A stretch of 6,528 nt of DNA from NCBI GenBank assembly GCA_030595485.1, contig JAUVDE010000196.1:1-6528 (forward strand), given 5' to 3'. Shown here in pieces: positions 1 to 6,047 of the stretch. Origin of the DNA: Draconibacterium sp. GTDB lineage: Bacteria; Bacteroidota; Bacteroidia; Bacteroidales; Prolixibacteraceae. Position numbers and translations under genes: made by a program. The notes below the pieces were generated by a model. The model saw only the letters and a program-made list of their open reading frames with translations, did no database searches and was not told the origin of the DNA. The first letter of the stretch is position 1. Every line of letters starts with the position of its first letter.

Positions 1-43
1 TTAGTACGTTGGAAAAAAAAATAGCTCTTTTATTCCTCGTTGC

Positions 44-64
44 AGTACCGAGTGGTATTTTTTT
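44..64 (+). terminator. possible small intrinsic terminator of an upstream gene
   Basis: AGTACC (44-49) pairs with GGTATT (54-59) around a GAGT loop, with one G-T wobble, and the hairpin runs straight into a T-rich tract ending at 64. Just upstream, one plus-strand frame reaches a TAG at 22-24 after seven open codons from the window edge, so this could be the end of a gene lying to the left. The stem is short and only about 20 bp of upstream frame is visible, so both ideas are weak. Confidence 0.3.
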
Positions 65-86
65 AACTATTTCGATTAGCCATGCA

Positions 87-362
87 ATGTAATCATGTGG
101 GGGCAGGGTTTCCCAAACCAAAAGTGAAGCTTTTGCTAAAGGCACAGGCATAAAAAAACAAAAAGTGGAGCTTCTGCCGCGGATATAAGACCGAACAAAT
201 CAAAAGTAGGGTCATTGTCCGGGGCAGAAGCCTAAACAAACCCAAAACCGAGCTTTTGTCCGTGACAGAAGCATAAAATACGCATAAGTCGGGCTTTTGT
301 CCGGGGGCACAAGCTTCGTCCCAGGCACAGCTATAAAGCGTATATAAACTTTTGCCTACTGC
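87..362. repeat. degenerate tandem array, 41-bp period
   Basis: Successive units begin at 87, 128, 169, 210, 251 and 292, each exactly 41 bp after the last. The core is close to AGCTTTTGTCCGGGGCAGAAG followed by C, an A-rich stretch and AAAGT(G/C)G. Unit 4 (251-291) shows an internal dyad: GCTTTTGT (252-259) can pair with ACAGAAGC (265-272) around a 5-base loop, with one G-T wobble; other units keep parts of both arms. After 292 the register breaks: about 20 bp of one unit are followed by a restart at 312 (AGCTTCGTCC...GGCACAGC) and a partial CTTTTGCC at 349. The period is not a multiple of three, which argues against coding. There is no split into constant repeat and unrelated spacer, so it is not a CRISPR array. 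Function unknown. Confidence 0.75.
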
Positions 363-363
363 C

Positions 364-382
364 ATATTGTTCTCTACAATAT
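364..382. other. short perfect inverted repeat beside the tandem array
   Basis: ATATTGT (364-370) and ACAATAT (376-382) form a perfect 7-bp stem around TCTCT. It lies just past the last recognisable piece of the 41-bp array. It has no T-tract and no gene beside it, so no role can be given. The rest of the spacer up to about 560 shows nothing recognisable. Confidence 0.35.
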
Positions 383-562
383 AAGCCCTTTGCGCTTTTT
401 GCGATAACCTTTGCAAACTTTGGGTGAAATATATATTGTTCTGAAAATCAATTTGAGAAAGTTTATTTGAACATCTGAATAGTTACAGTTTCTTATGTGT
501 AAATTGAATTATCGTAACTTGAAGCATCAACAAAATATTATCGCACCCAAATGCTTGAACAT

Positions 563-596
563 AAAAAAAGGGAAAAGCTCGAAAGCCTCTCCCTTT
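563..596 (-). terminator. intrinsic terminator of the ornithine aminotransferase gene
   Basis: Read on the minus strand, a 13-bp stem (arms 584-596 and 567-579, two G-T wobbles) closes on a TTCG tetraloop (580-583) and continues into a run of seven T (569-563). It starts about 20 bp after the rocD stop codon. This is a textbook Rho-independent terminator and suggests that rocD ends its transcript alone. Confidence 0.93.
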
Positions 597-616
597 ACGA
601 ATCGAAAAGAATCGAT

Positions 617-1840
617 TTATCCTTCAAATTCTTTAATAGTCTTTTTAATAATTTCAATAGCATCCATCATTTGCTCTTCGGTAATTACAAGTGGTGGTGT
701 AAAACGAATAATGTGCTCGTGTGTTGGTTTGGCAATTAAACCATTGTTTTTAAGCGCCACACAAACATCCCAGGCCGTTTTGCCGTTGGTCGGTTTAATG
801 GCAACAGCATTTAGTAAACCTTTTCCACGCACCATTTCAATCAATGGCGAGTCAATGGCTTTTATTTCTTTACGGAACAATTCGCCCATACGATTTGAGT
901 TTTCAACCAAACCTTCGTCAATAATTACATCGAGGGCAGCCATGGCTACTTTCGCAGCAATTGGATTTCCGCCGTAGGTGCTTCCGTGCTCGCCGGGTTT
1001 AATAGTAAGCATAATTTCATCGTCGGCAAGCACACACGAAACCGGGTAAATACCGCCCGAAACCGCTTTCCCAAGTACTAATATGTCGGGGCGTACATCT
1101 TCGTGGTCGCAAGCCAACATTTTTCCAGTTCGTGCCAATCCGGTTTGTACTTCGTCGGCTACAAACAATACATTATACTTTTTACAAAGCTCGCTGGCTT
1201 TTTTCAAATATCCATCTTCGGGTATATAAACACCTGCCTCGGCCTGAATTGGTTCAACCAGAAAACCGCCCACATTAGGGTCTTTCAGTTCCTGCTCTAA
1301 ACGCTCTAAATCGTTGTACGGAATGTTTACAAAACCAGGAGTATAAGGACCGTAATGTGTGTAAGCATCGGGGTCGCTCGACATCGACACAATGGTAATG
1401 GTACGTCCGTGGAAATTACCATCGCAAACCACAATTTTGGCCTGATTTTTTTCAATGCCTTTTACTTTATATGCCCACTTACGAATCAGTTTTAGCGCTG
1501 TTTCGTCTGCTTCGGCGCCCGAGTTCATCGGTAACATGCGGTCGTAACCAAACAACTTGGTCATATATTCTTCCCATTCGCCCAATACATTATTATAGAA
1601 TGCACGCGACGTTAAAGCCAGCGTTTGCGCCTGGTCGGCCAATGCCTTAAATATTTTCGGATGACAATGTCCCTGGTTAACGGCAGAATACGCAGCCAAA
1701 AAATCGTAGTATTTTTTACCCTCAACATCCCATACAAAAACGCCTTCGCCTTTTGCTAATACAACAGGAAGTGGGTGGTAGTTATGCGCGCCAAATTTAT
1801 CTTCTTTGGCGATGTAGTCTTTCGATGTTAATTGTGTCAT
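617..1840 (-). CDS. rocD: ornithine aminotransferase (ornithine-oxo-acid transaminase)
   Basis: This 407-residue cytosolic PLP enzyme transfers the delta-amino group of L-ornithine to 2-oxoglutarate, giving glutamate-5-semialdehyde and glutamate, and so links arginine, proline and glutamate metabolism. The sequence follows the well-known eukaryotic and bacterial ornithine aminotransferases over its full length (FGAHNYHPLPV at 16-26, YSAVNQGHCHPKI at 51-63, LTSRAFYNN at 76-84, KPGEHGSTYGGNP at 281-293). Expected active-site residues are present, by alignment from memory with the human enzyme: Y21 and Y51 (substrate pocket), R146, E201, D229 (pyridine nitrogen), K258 in LGKAVSGG (Schiff-base lysine) and T288. 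The ATG at 1840 fits the family N-terminus. No Shine-Dalgarno is seen, only A/T-rich sequence, as is usual in Bacteroidota. It has its own promoter candidate and terminator, so it is probably monocistronic. The general class III aminotransferase fold is shared with acetylornithine and GABA transaminases, but the ornithine-specific motifs make those less likely. Confidence 0.96.
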   Translation of the reverse strand: MTQLTSKDYIAKEDKFGAHNYHPLPVVLAKGEGVFVWDVEGKKYYDFLAAYSAVNQGHCHPKIFKALADQAQTLALTSRAFYNNVLGEWEEYMTKLFGYDRMLPMNSGAEADETALKLIRKWAYKVKGIEKNQAKIVVCDGNFHGRTITIVSMSSDPDAYTHYGPYTPGFVNIPYNDLERLEQELKDPNVGGFLVEPIQAEAGVYIPEDGYLKKASELCKKYNVLFVADEVQTGLARTGKMLACDHEDVRPDILVLGKAVSGGIYPVSCVLADDEIMLTIKPGEHGSTYGGNPIAAKVAMAALDVIIDEGLVENSNRMGELFRKEIKAIDSPLIEMVRGKGLLNAVAIKPTNGKTAWDVCVALKNNGLIAKPTHEHIIRFTPPLVITEEQMMDAIEIIKKTIKEFEG

Positions 1841-1863
1841 TATATTTCAGTTTTAATTCTTTA

Positions 1864-1895
1864 CAGAAATACGACTTTTGAACTGAAAAAGCAAC
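1864..1895 (-). promoter_or_regulatory. candidate Bacteroidota promoter for rocD
   Basis: On the minus strand GTTG (1895-1892) is followed after exactly 20 bases by TATTTCTG (1871-1864), one mismatch from the Bacteroidota -7 consensus TAnnTTTG. Transcription would start near 1857-1860, leaving a leader of roughly 20 bases before the ATG. A small dyad, CAAC (1892-1895) with GTTG (1901-1904) around a CCGG-containing centre, overlaps the -33 element and could be an operator, but this is speculative. Confidence 0.55.
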
Positions 1896-1986
1896 CCGGA
1901 GTTGGGTGTTAAAAAGCAGCTTAATAAGTCTGTAAATCTTGGTAGTTGCGCATAATGCAGCTTATTCAATTAATATGGAAGTTTAA

Positions 1987-2002
1987 TCTAGCTTTAGCTA
2001 GA
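1987..2002. promoter_or_regulatory. 16-bp palindrome, possible operator
   Basis: TCTAGCT and AGCTAGA flank a central TT, giving a perfect 7+7 dyad. It lies in the divergent spacer about 90 bp upstream of the rocD -33 element and over 600 bp from the plus-strand pair. Without a T-tract it is not a terminator. The size suits a dimeric regulator, but no regulator gene is in the window and the target is unknown. Confidence 0.3.
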
Positions 2003-2125
2003 AATATGAAAGTAATTAATAAAATATACTATTGAAAAATTGCACGATTGGTTTTTTCTTTAGTGTGACAATCTGAACACTGCGACTGATCACTGTAAAC
2101 TTTCAAAGAATAAAAAAATCCGATT

Positions 2126-2390
2126 CATTTTCCTTCCTTTAGGGGAAAATGTCAGCAGTGTATGGAATGTGTGTGGCTGATGACAAAGGGGGTAGCCGGC
2201 TGCCGGGCTTTTTGCTATACCGGTTTTGTGTACTCGCGGTTTTTTAGTTTTGTGCAGGGGCTTCTTTCATTCGCCAATGCCCAAAAAACAAAACCGTGTC
2301 GCACACTTCAACAGGGTGCCGCTTCAATCCTACCAGAGTGCGGTGGTTGTTTTGTCCCTTCAGCTGGTGACTCCAAGTTCACCTGTTGAA
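2126..2390. other. structured, G+C-richer intergenic block with many inverted repeats
   Basis: This block in the rocD/glycosidase spacer stands out from its AT-rich surroundings by composition and by the number of dyads: CATTTTCC (2126-2133) with GGAAAATG (2144-2151); TCAGC (2152-2156) with GCTGA (2176-2180); GGTAGC (2191-2196) with GCTATACC (2214-2221), enclosing AGCCGGC and GCCGGGCT; an imperfect long pair, 2227-2252 with 2281-2308; and TTCAACAGGGTG (2307-2318) with CACCTGTTGAA (2380-2390), which encloses two more small hairpins (2329-2346, 2354-2371). Two overlapping plus-strand frames are open here (from 2162 and from 2226), but neither has a ribosome binding site or a recognisable domain. 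It may be a structured RNA, a non-autonomous mobile repeat or a decayed element; I cannot tell which. Confidence 0.4.
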
Positions 2391-2510
2391 TATTGTTACA
2401 AACCAATACAACTCCCAATTAACTTTAAACAACTTCAATTAAAACAATTGTAGAGTTCGATAATACTGGCATAGAGCAGAGAACAATTTATTCTCTTTTT
2501 GGTTAATACC

Positions 2511-2526
2511 CCGACCCTTGGGTCGG
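2511..2526. repeat. GC-rich hairpin with CTTG loop (first of a pair)
   Basis: CCGACC (2511-2516) and GGTCGG (2521-2526) form a perfect 6-bp stem on a CTTG loop. The second CTTG-looped hairpin lies 32 bp downstream. No T-tract follows directly. Such paired GC hairpins in an AT-rich spacer resemble REP/BIME-type dispersed repeats, but one window cannot show dispersal. Confidence 0.4.
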
Positions 2527-2558
2527 TTCCTTATTCGCCTTGTGCGTTGGCTTTTTGA

Positions 2559-2583
2559 TACCTCGTGGGCTTGCCCCGAGGTA
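2559..2583. repeat. GC-rich hairpin with CTTG loop (second of a pair)
   Basis: TACCTCG (2559-2565) pairs with CGAGGTA (2577-2583); inside, after a bulged T (2566), GGG (2567-2569) pairs with CCC (2574-2576) around CTTG (2570-2573). It shares the loop sequence of the hairpin at 2511-2526. It sits 33 bp upstream of the -7-like box of the glycosidase gene, so it could also affect expression of that gene. Confidence 0.45.
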
Positions 2584-2615
2584 GTTCATTTTAAAAGGTT
2601 GTGGTTTCTTTTTTA

Positions 2616-2623
2616 TACTTTTG
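2616..2623 (+). promoter_or_regulatory. candidate -7 element for the glycosidase-sulfatase pair
   Basis: TACTTTTG matches the Bacteroidota -7 consensus TAnnTTTG exactly and lies 21 bp before the ATG at 2645, giving a short leader as is common in this phylum. No good TTTG/TTG -33 element is found at the expected 19-21 bp upstream (a GTTG at 2598-2601 is too close), so the promoter may be weak or activator-dependent. The box overlaps the alternative TTG start at 2621, which argues against using that start. Confidence 0.45.
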
Positions 2624-2644
2624 AAAACCATAAATAGGAAAACC

Positions 2645-3694
2645 ATGGTTAAATTTTCATTTTTTAGTTTTCTATTTTTATTTTCAGCTTCCATTTTAGC
2701 TCAGAATAAGAATGACGATCTGAAATTTAGCGACAATCTTCAATCTCTTTCAGAAGAAAATATTTTTAAAACCGAAGGGTATTATAATTGGTGTTCGTCG
2801 ATTATAAAAGGAGACGATGGGAAATACCATTTGTTTTATTCGCGTTGGCAAAAGAAATACAAATTTACAGGTTGGTTAACGCATTCCGAAGTGGCGCATG
2901 CGGTTGCCGATTCACCTGTAGGACCTTGGCAATATAAGGAAACAGTTTTGAAAGGTCGCCGAAATGGCAAGTGGGATGCCATAACAGTTCATAATCCAAA
3001 AATCAAATATTTCGAAGGAAAGTATTATATCTATTACTGTTCAACCAACTTAGGTGATAAAGAATATACCGAAGAGGAGTTAATTGAAACTTGCGAAACG
3101 GGTTATTCTCATCCTAATTGGAAAATATTAAGACCAAATCAAAGAACAGGTGTTGCCGTTTCAAATTCAATAAATGGTCCTTGGAAACGAATGGACCATG
3201 CATTAATTGAACCAAGCGGACCAATTACTACTTTAACGGTTAATCCTGCAATTGACCGAGGGAAAGATGGGAAGTATTACTTGATTGTAAAAGGTGATAA
3301 ACCCAACGAAACACGATTTATTCGGAATCAGGCAATTGCCATTTCTCATACCCCTATCGGACCATTCGAAATACAAGCCAAACCGGTAATTGATTACCTT
3401 GATACCGAAGATGTTTCGATGTGGTACGATAAAAAACGAGATTATTTTTATGGCGTTTTTCATGCGCATACTTTTATTGGAATGGTAAGTTCTTCTGATG
3501 GAACAAATTGGGATAAAGCCACCGAGTACGAGCTAATGAAAAAAAGTATTCCACTTAAAAAAGGAGGTACTATAAAACCAGACCGAATGGAACGCCCTTT
3601 TATTTTCTGCGAAAATAGTGAGCCGAAAGTTCTTAGTCTGGCAGTTAAAAAAGGCGATGAGTCCTTTATTGTTTTTGTTCCTATAAAAGAATAA
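2645..3694 (+). CDS. secreted five-bladed beta-propeller glycosidase-like protein
   Basis: Product of 349 residues. Residues 1-19 look like a type I signal peptide (KF, a run of F/L, then SILA before Q20), so it is exported to the periplasm or beyond. The remainder reads as a GH43/GH32/GH117-like propeller: recurring strand pairs of the form DGKYHLFY (58-65), GKYYIYY (125-131), DGKYYLIV (208-215), RDYFYGVF (265-272) and a last blade from MERPFIF (315-321). An outer-strand motif recurs as DSPVGPW (89-95), NSINGPW (174-180) and HTPIGPF (235-241), with a diverged fourth copy at SSSDGTNW (282-289). Such proteins hydrolyse terminal sugars of polysaccharides or oligosaccharides. The usual GH43 blade-I aspartate is not evident (NWCSS at 48-52); acidic candidates are D111, E256, D257, D313 and E316. 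I chose ATG 2645, not TTG 2621, because it gives a clean signal peptide, has AGGAA upstream, and the TTG lies inside the -7 box. It is 50 bp ahead of the sulfatase with no terminator between, so they are probably co-transcribed. The exact GH family and substrate are not assigned. Confidence 0.75.
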   Translation: MVKFSFFSFLFLFSASILAQNKNDDLKFSDNLQSLSEENIFKTEGYYNWCSSIIKGDDGKYHLFYSRWQKKYKFTGWLTHSEVAHAVADSPVGPWQYKETVLKGRRNGKWDAITVHNPKIKYFEGKYYIYYCSTNLGDKEYTEEELIETCETGYSHPNWKILRPNQRTGVAVSNSINGPWKRMDHALIEPSGPITTLTVNPAIDRGKDGKYYLIVKGDKPNETRFIRNQAIAISHTPIGPFEIQAKPVIDYLDTEDVSMWYDKKRDYFYGVFHAHTFIGMVSSSDGTNWDKATEYELMKKSIPLKKGGTIKPDRMERPFIFCENSEPKVLSLAVKKGDESFIVFVPIKE

Positions 3695-3744
3695 ATCATC
3701 ACATATAAATTCAACTAAAAAAGAACCTAAAATTTCAATTCACA

Positions 3745-5304
3745 ATGAATCTTAAAAAGTATTCAGTCGCATTTGCCGGCATGGCACTTGTGCTTCTAAC
3801 AGCATTGCTGTTTGTTGCTTGTACAAACGACAAACCCAAAGAACTTACCAAGCAGCCCAACATTATCATGTTCCTAGTTGACGATATGGGATGGCAAGAC
3901 ACGTCGGTTCCTTTTTGGGATAAAGAAACTGCGTTTAACAAACGATATCAAACTCCGGGAATGGAGCGTTTGGCTGCAGAGGGAATGGTTTTTACACAAG
4001 CTTATGCCTGCTCGGTATGTTCGCCTACACGTGTGAGTTTAATGAGTGGAATGAATGCAGCACGCCACCGGGTTACCAACTGGACGCTGAATAGAAATGC
4101 ATCGGTTGACGGAAGGAGCCAAGTTTTAAGTTATCCGAAGTGGAATGTAAATGGTATCCAACCAACAGATTCAATTGAGAATTCGGTTCATGCTACCATG
4201 CTCCCGCAAATTCTTCAAGACAATGGCTATTTTACCATTCATAGTGGTAAAGCGCACTTTGGAGCAGTAGGAACCCCCGGAGCAAATCCAATTAATTGTG
4301 GCTTCGATGTTAATATCGCCGGTCATGCTGCAGGTGGACCAGGTAGTTATCTTGGAACAAAAAACTTTGGTAACAAGGAAAAAGGTACGCACACCTTACC
4401 TTGGGGGATTCCCGGCTTGGAAGAATACCACGGTGATTCCATTTTTTTGACTGAAGCATTAACCTTAGAATCAATTAAGGCGATGGATAAAGCCAGAAGT
4501 TTAAATAAACCATTTTACCTCTACATGGCGCATTATGCGGTTCATATTCCCATTATGGCTGACGACCGTTTTGTGCAAAAATACCTGGATGCAGGACTGC
4601 CCAAAGTGGAAGCCGAATATGCATCGTTAATTGAAGGAATGGATAAAAGTTTAGTCGATTTAATGGATTACCTCGATGAATATGGGATTGCAGACAACAC
4701 CATCATTCTATTTATGTCGGATAATGGAGGATTTAGTTTGAGACCAAGAGCAGGCAAAATGCACACACATAATAAGCCATTAAATAGTGGAAAAGGTTCG
4801 GCATACGAAGGTGGAGTTCGCGAGCCAATGATTGTAAAATGGGCAGGAAAAGTTGAAGCTAAAACGCGATGTGACAATTATCTTATTATTGAAGATTTCT
4901 ATCCAACCATTCTTGAAATGGCAGGTATTAACGATTATAAGACTCCACAAACTATTGATGGAAAAAGTTTTATCCCGATGTTAACGCAAACCGGCACAAC
5001 TGATAAAGGGCGAGATTTGTTTTGGCATTATCCAAACAACTGGGGACCAACCGGACCGGGAATTGGCACCACAAGTACAGTTCGTAGTAAAGATTGGAAA
5101 CTAATTTACTATTATCACAATCAGAGTTTTGAATTGTTTAATATTTCAGAAGATATTGGTGAATTAAATAACCGAGCAGAAGCGAGCCCTGAAAGAGTAA
5201 AAGAGTTGGCAAAAAAGCTGGGTGATTATCTCCGTAGTGTTGATGCCCAACGTCCATCGCTAAAGGAAACAGGAGAGCTGGTTCCCTTTCCTGACGAAGT
5301 TTAG
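3745..5304 (+). CDS. S1-family (formylglycine-dependent) sulfatase, lipoprotein
   Basis: This 519-residue type I sulfatase should hydrolyse sulfate esters on a glycan or small sulfated sugar. The N-terminus has KK, a hydrophobic stretch and LFVAC, so C26 is probably lipidated and the protein membrane-anchored; F at -3 is slightly unusual for a lipobox. Family motifs run in order: PNIIMFLVDDMGW (38-50) with metal ligands D46 and D47; C92-S-P-T-R96 followed by VSLMSG, the maturation signature in which C92 becomes formylglycine; SGKAHFG (167-173) with K169 and H171; MAHYAVHIP (261-269) with H263/H267; SDNGG (325-329) with D326 and N327 as metal ligands; and SGKGSAYEGGVREP (348-361) with K350. 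The C-terminal subdomain ends in the usual LFNISEDIGE...NR segment (464-477). Length is normal for the family. The substrate is not determined by these motifs. The formylglycine-generating or anaerobic maturating enzyme must be encoded elsewhere. No Shine-Dalgarno precedes the ATG, as in the neighbouring genes. Confidence 0.93.
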   Translation: MNLKKYSVAFAGMALVLLTALLFVACTNDKPKELTKQPNIIMFLVDDMGWQDTSVPFWDKETAFNKRYQTPGMERLAAEGMVFTQAYACSVCSPTRVSLMSGMNAARHRVTNWTLNRNASVDGRSQVLSYPKWNVNGIQPTDSIENSVHATMLPQILQDNGYFTIHSGKAHFGAVGTPGANPINCGFDVNIAGHAAGGPGSYLGTKNFGNKEKGTHTLPWGIPGLEEYHGDSIFLTEALTLESIKAMDKARSLNKPFYLYMAHYAVHIPIMADDRFVQKYLDAGLPKVEAEYASLIEGMDKSLVDLMDYLDEYGIADNTIILFMSDNGGFSLRPRAGKMHTHNKPLNSGKGSAYEGGVREPMIVKWAGKVEAKTRCDNYLIIEDFYPTILEMAGINDYKTPQTIDGKSFIPMLTQTGTTDKGRDLFWHYPNNWGPTGPGIGTTSTVRSKDWKLIYYYHNQSFELFNISEDIGELNNRAEASPERVKELAKKLGDYLRSVDAQRPSLKETGELVPFPDEV

Positions 5305-5335
5305 TCATTGTATAAACTGATTACCTACTATAAAC

Positions 5336-5378
5336 AAAAAAGATTGTCTTCCGCCAGAGGTAGAAGACAATCTTTTTT
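5336..5378. terminator. bidirectional intrinsic terminator
   Basis: A perfect 16-bp stem (5336-5351 with 5363-5378) closes an 11-base loop. It begins with six A and ends with six T, so each strand reads as a GC-containing hairpin followed by a T-tract. It lies 31 bp after the sulfatase stop on the plus strand and 21 bp after the DUF4395 stop on the minus strand, so it can end both convergent transcripts. Confidence 0.95.
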
Positions 5379-5399
5379 ATTATTTACATGATGATTTCT

Positions 5400-6047
5400 C
5401 TAACTATCCAGTCCAAATAAATCAAAAGGAGTTACTTTGAAAAAGTCGCCAAATAGGAAGTAAACAGCAACTATAAATACAGCAAACGCTAATACAATAA
5501 ATACTTGGTTCCAGCTTGTTTTTTGAATTTCATGCCTCGATTTTATATCGCAAACTTCACCCGGGCAATATTGTAATTTGTCTTTACCAAAAAACCAAGG
5601 GTAAGTTTTGCATCCAAGGCAAATTCCAAATACCGATTCGAAAAACAAAAATATTAAACAGATCATACATATAATTCCTGTTATGGGGCTGTATGAGTTT
5701 ACAATTACAATAAGTACAAACATGGTAGTTGCTAATGCAATTCCAATTTTCCACGCAAACTTTTTTTGCCGTGCGCCAACATATTCGGGGGTTTGATTTC
5801 GAACGATTAATCGTGCAATAATTAACGTAGGTGCAAATTTGGGACTAATCAGAACACGAATTAACATATCGGCAAGAAATCCTACCACCGCATATTTCAG
5901 CATCGTAAAATCACCGGCAGCAGCTTGTTGAATGGAAATAAACATTACCATAAATAAAATACCTGCTGCTGCACGTATCTCTCTTTCATTTAAAACGGGA
6001 ATAGTGTAACCTTCTACGTTTTCACCAAACTGTACAATTTTCGACAT
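5400..6047 (-). CDS. DUF4395 family integral membrane protein
   Basis: A 215-residue membrane protein of unknown function, recognised as DUF4395 by the segments PVLNEREIRAAAGILF (17-32), IARLIVRNQTPEYVGARQKKFAW (77-99) and FLFFESVFGICLGCKTYP (133-150) followed by YCPGEVC (160-166). Hydrophobic stretches at about 25-44, 50-67, 101-118, 122-142 and 181-199 suggest four or five membrane helices. Cysteines form two close pairs after the central helices, C143-x2-C146 and C161-x4-C166, and there is another CxxC (C127, C130) inside a hydrophobic stretch; metal binding or thiol redox chemistry is possible but not shown. In other genomes, as I recall, members often sit near thioredoxin-like or rhodanese genes; no such neighbour is visible here. 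The ATG at 6047 gives the conserved N-terminus; no Shine-Dalgarno is seen. It is probably transcribed alone and ends at the shared terminator. I see only a weak promoter candidate upstream. Confidence 0.88.
   Translation of the reverse strand: MSKIVQFGENVEGYTIPVLNEREIRAAAGILFMVMFISIQQAAAGDFTMLKYAVVGFLADMLIRVLISPKFAPTLIIARLIVRNQTPEYVGARQKKFAWKIGIALATTMFVLIVIVNSYSPITGIICMICLIFLFFESVFGICLGCKTYPWFFGKDKLQYCPGEVCDIKSRHEIQKTSWNQVFIVLAFAVFIVAVYFLFGDFFKVTPFDLFGLDS

Noticed and set aside
1..24. Possible last codons of an upstream plus-strand gene ending at TAG 22-24
   Set aside because: Only seven codons are visible, including a run of nine A, which is too little to support a gene.
87..362. Possible CRISPR array, given the regular spacing
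   Set aside because: All parts of the 41-bp unit are similar between copies; there is no near-identical repeat alternating with unrelated spacers, and no cas gene is visible.
93..416. 107-codon open frame on the minus strand over the 41-bp array
   Set aside because: It is open only because the repeat lacks stops on that strand. The period is not a multiple of three, so the repeated DNA is read in changing frames, and the product has no family-like features.
495..977. 160-codon plus-strand frame over the rocD 3' part
   Set aside because: It is antisense to a strongly supported rocD gene and crosses its terminator; it has no recognisable domain.
2079..2095. Three closely spaced ACTG motifs
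   Set aside because: Spacing is uneven (6 and 7 bp) and the motif is only four bases, so chance is a sufficient explanation.
2162..2453. Two overlapping plus-strand frames of 75 codons each
   Set aside because: They overlap each other in different frames, have no ribosome binding site or promoter, and lie on a block full of inverted repeats. I describe the block as structured DNA instead, though a cysteine-rich small protein from 2162 is not strictly excluded.
2621..2644. TTG start adding eight residues to the glycosidase-like protein
   Set aside because: The TTG lies inside the -7 promoter box and the extension would put polar residues before a good signal peptide; ATG 2645 is the better start.
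2503..2694. 63-codon minus-strand frame over the paired CTTG hairpins
   Set aside because: It runs across both hairpins and antisense into the signal peptide of the glycosidase gene, and it shows no domain. Most likely a translated repeat.
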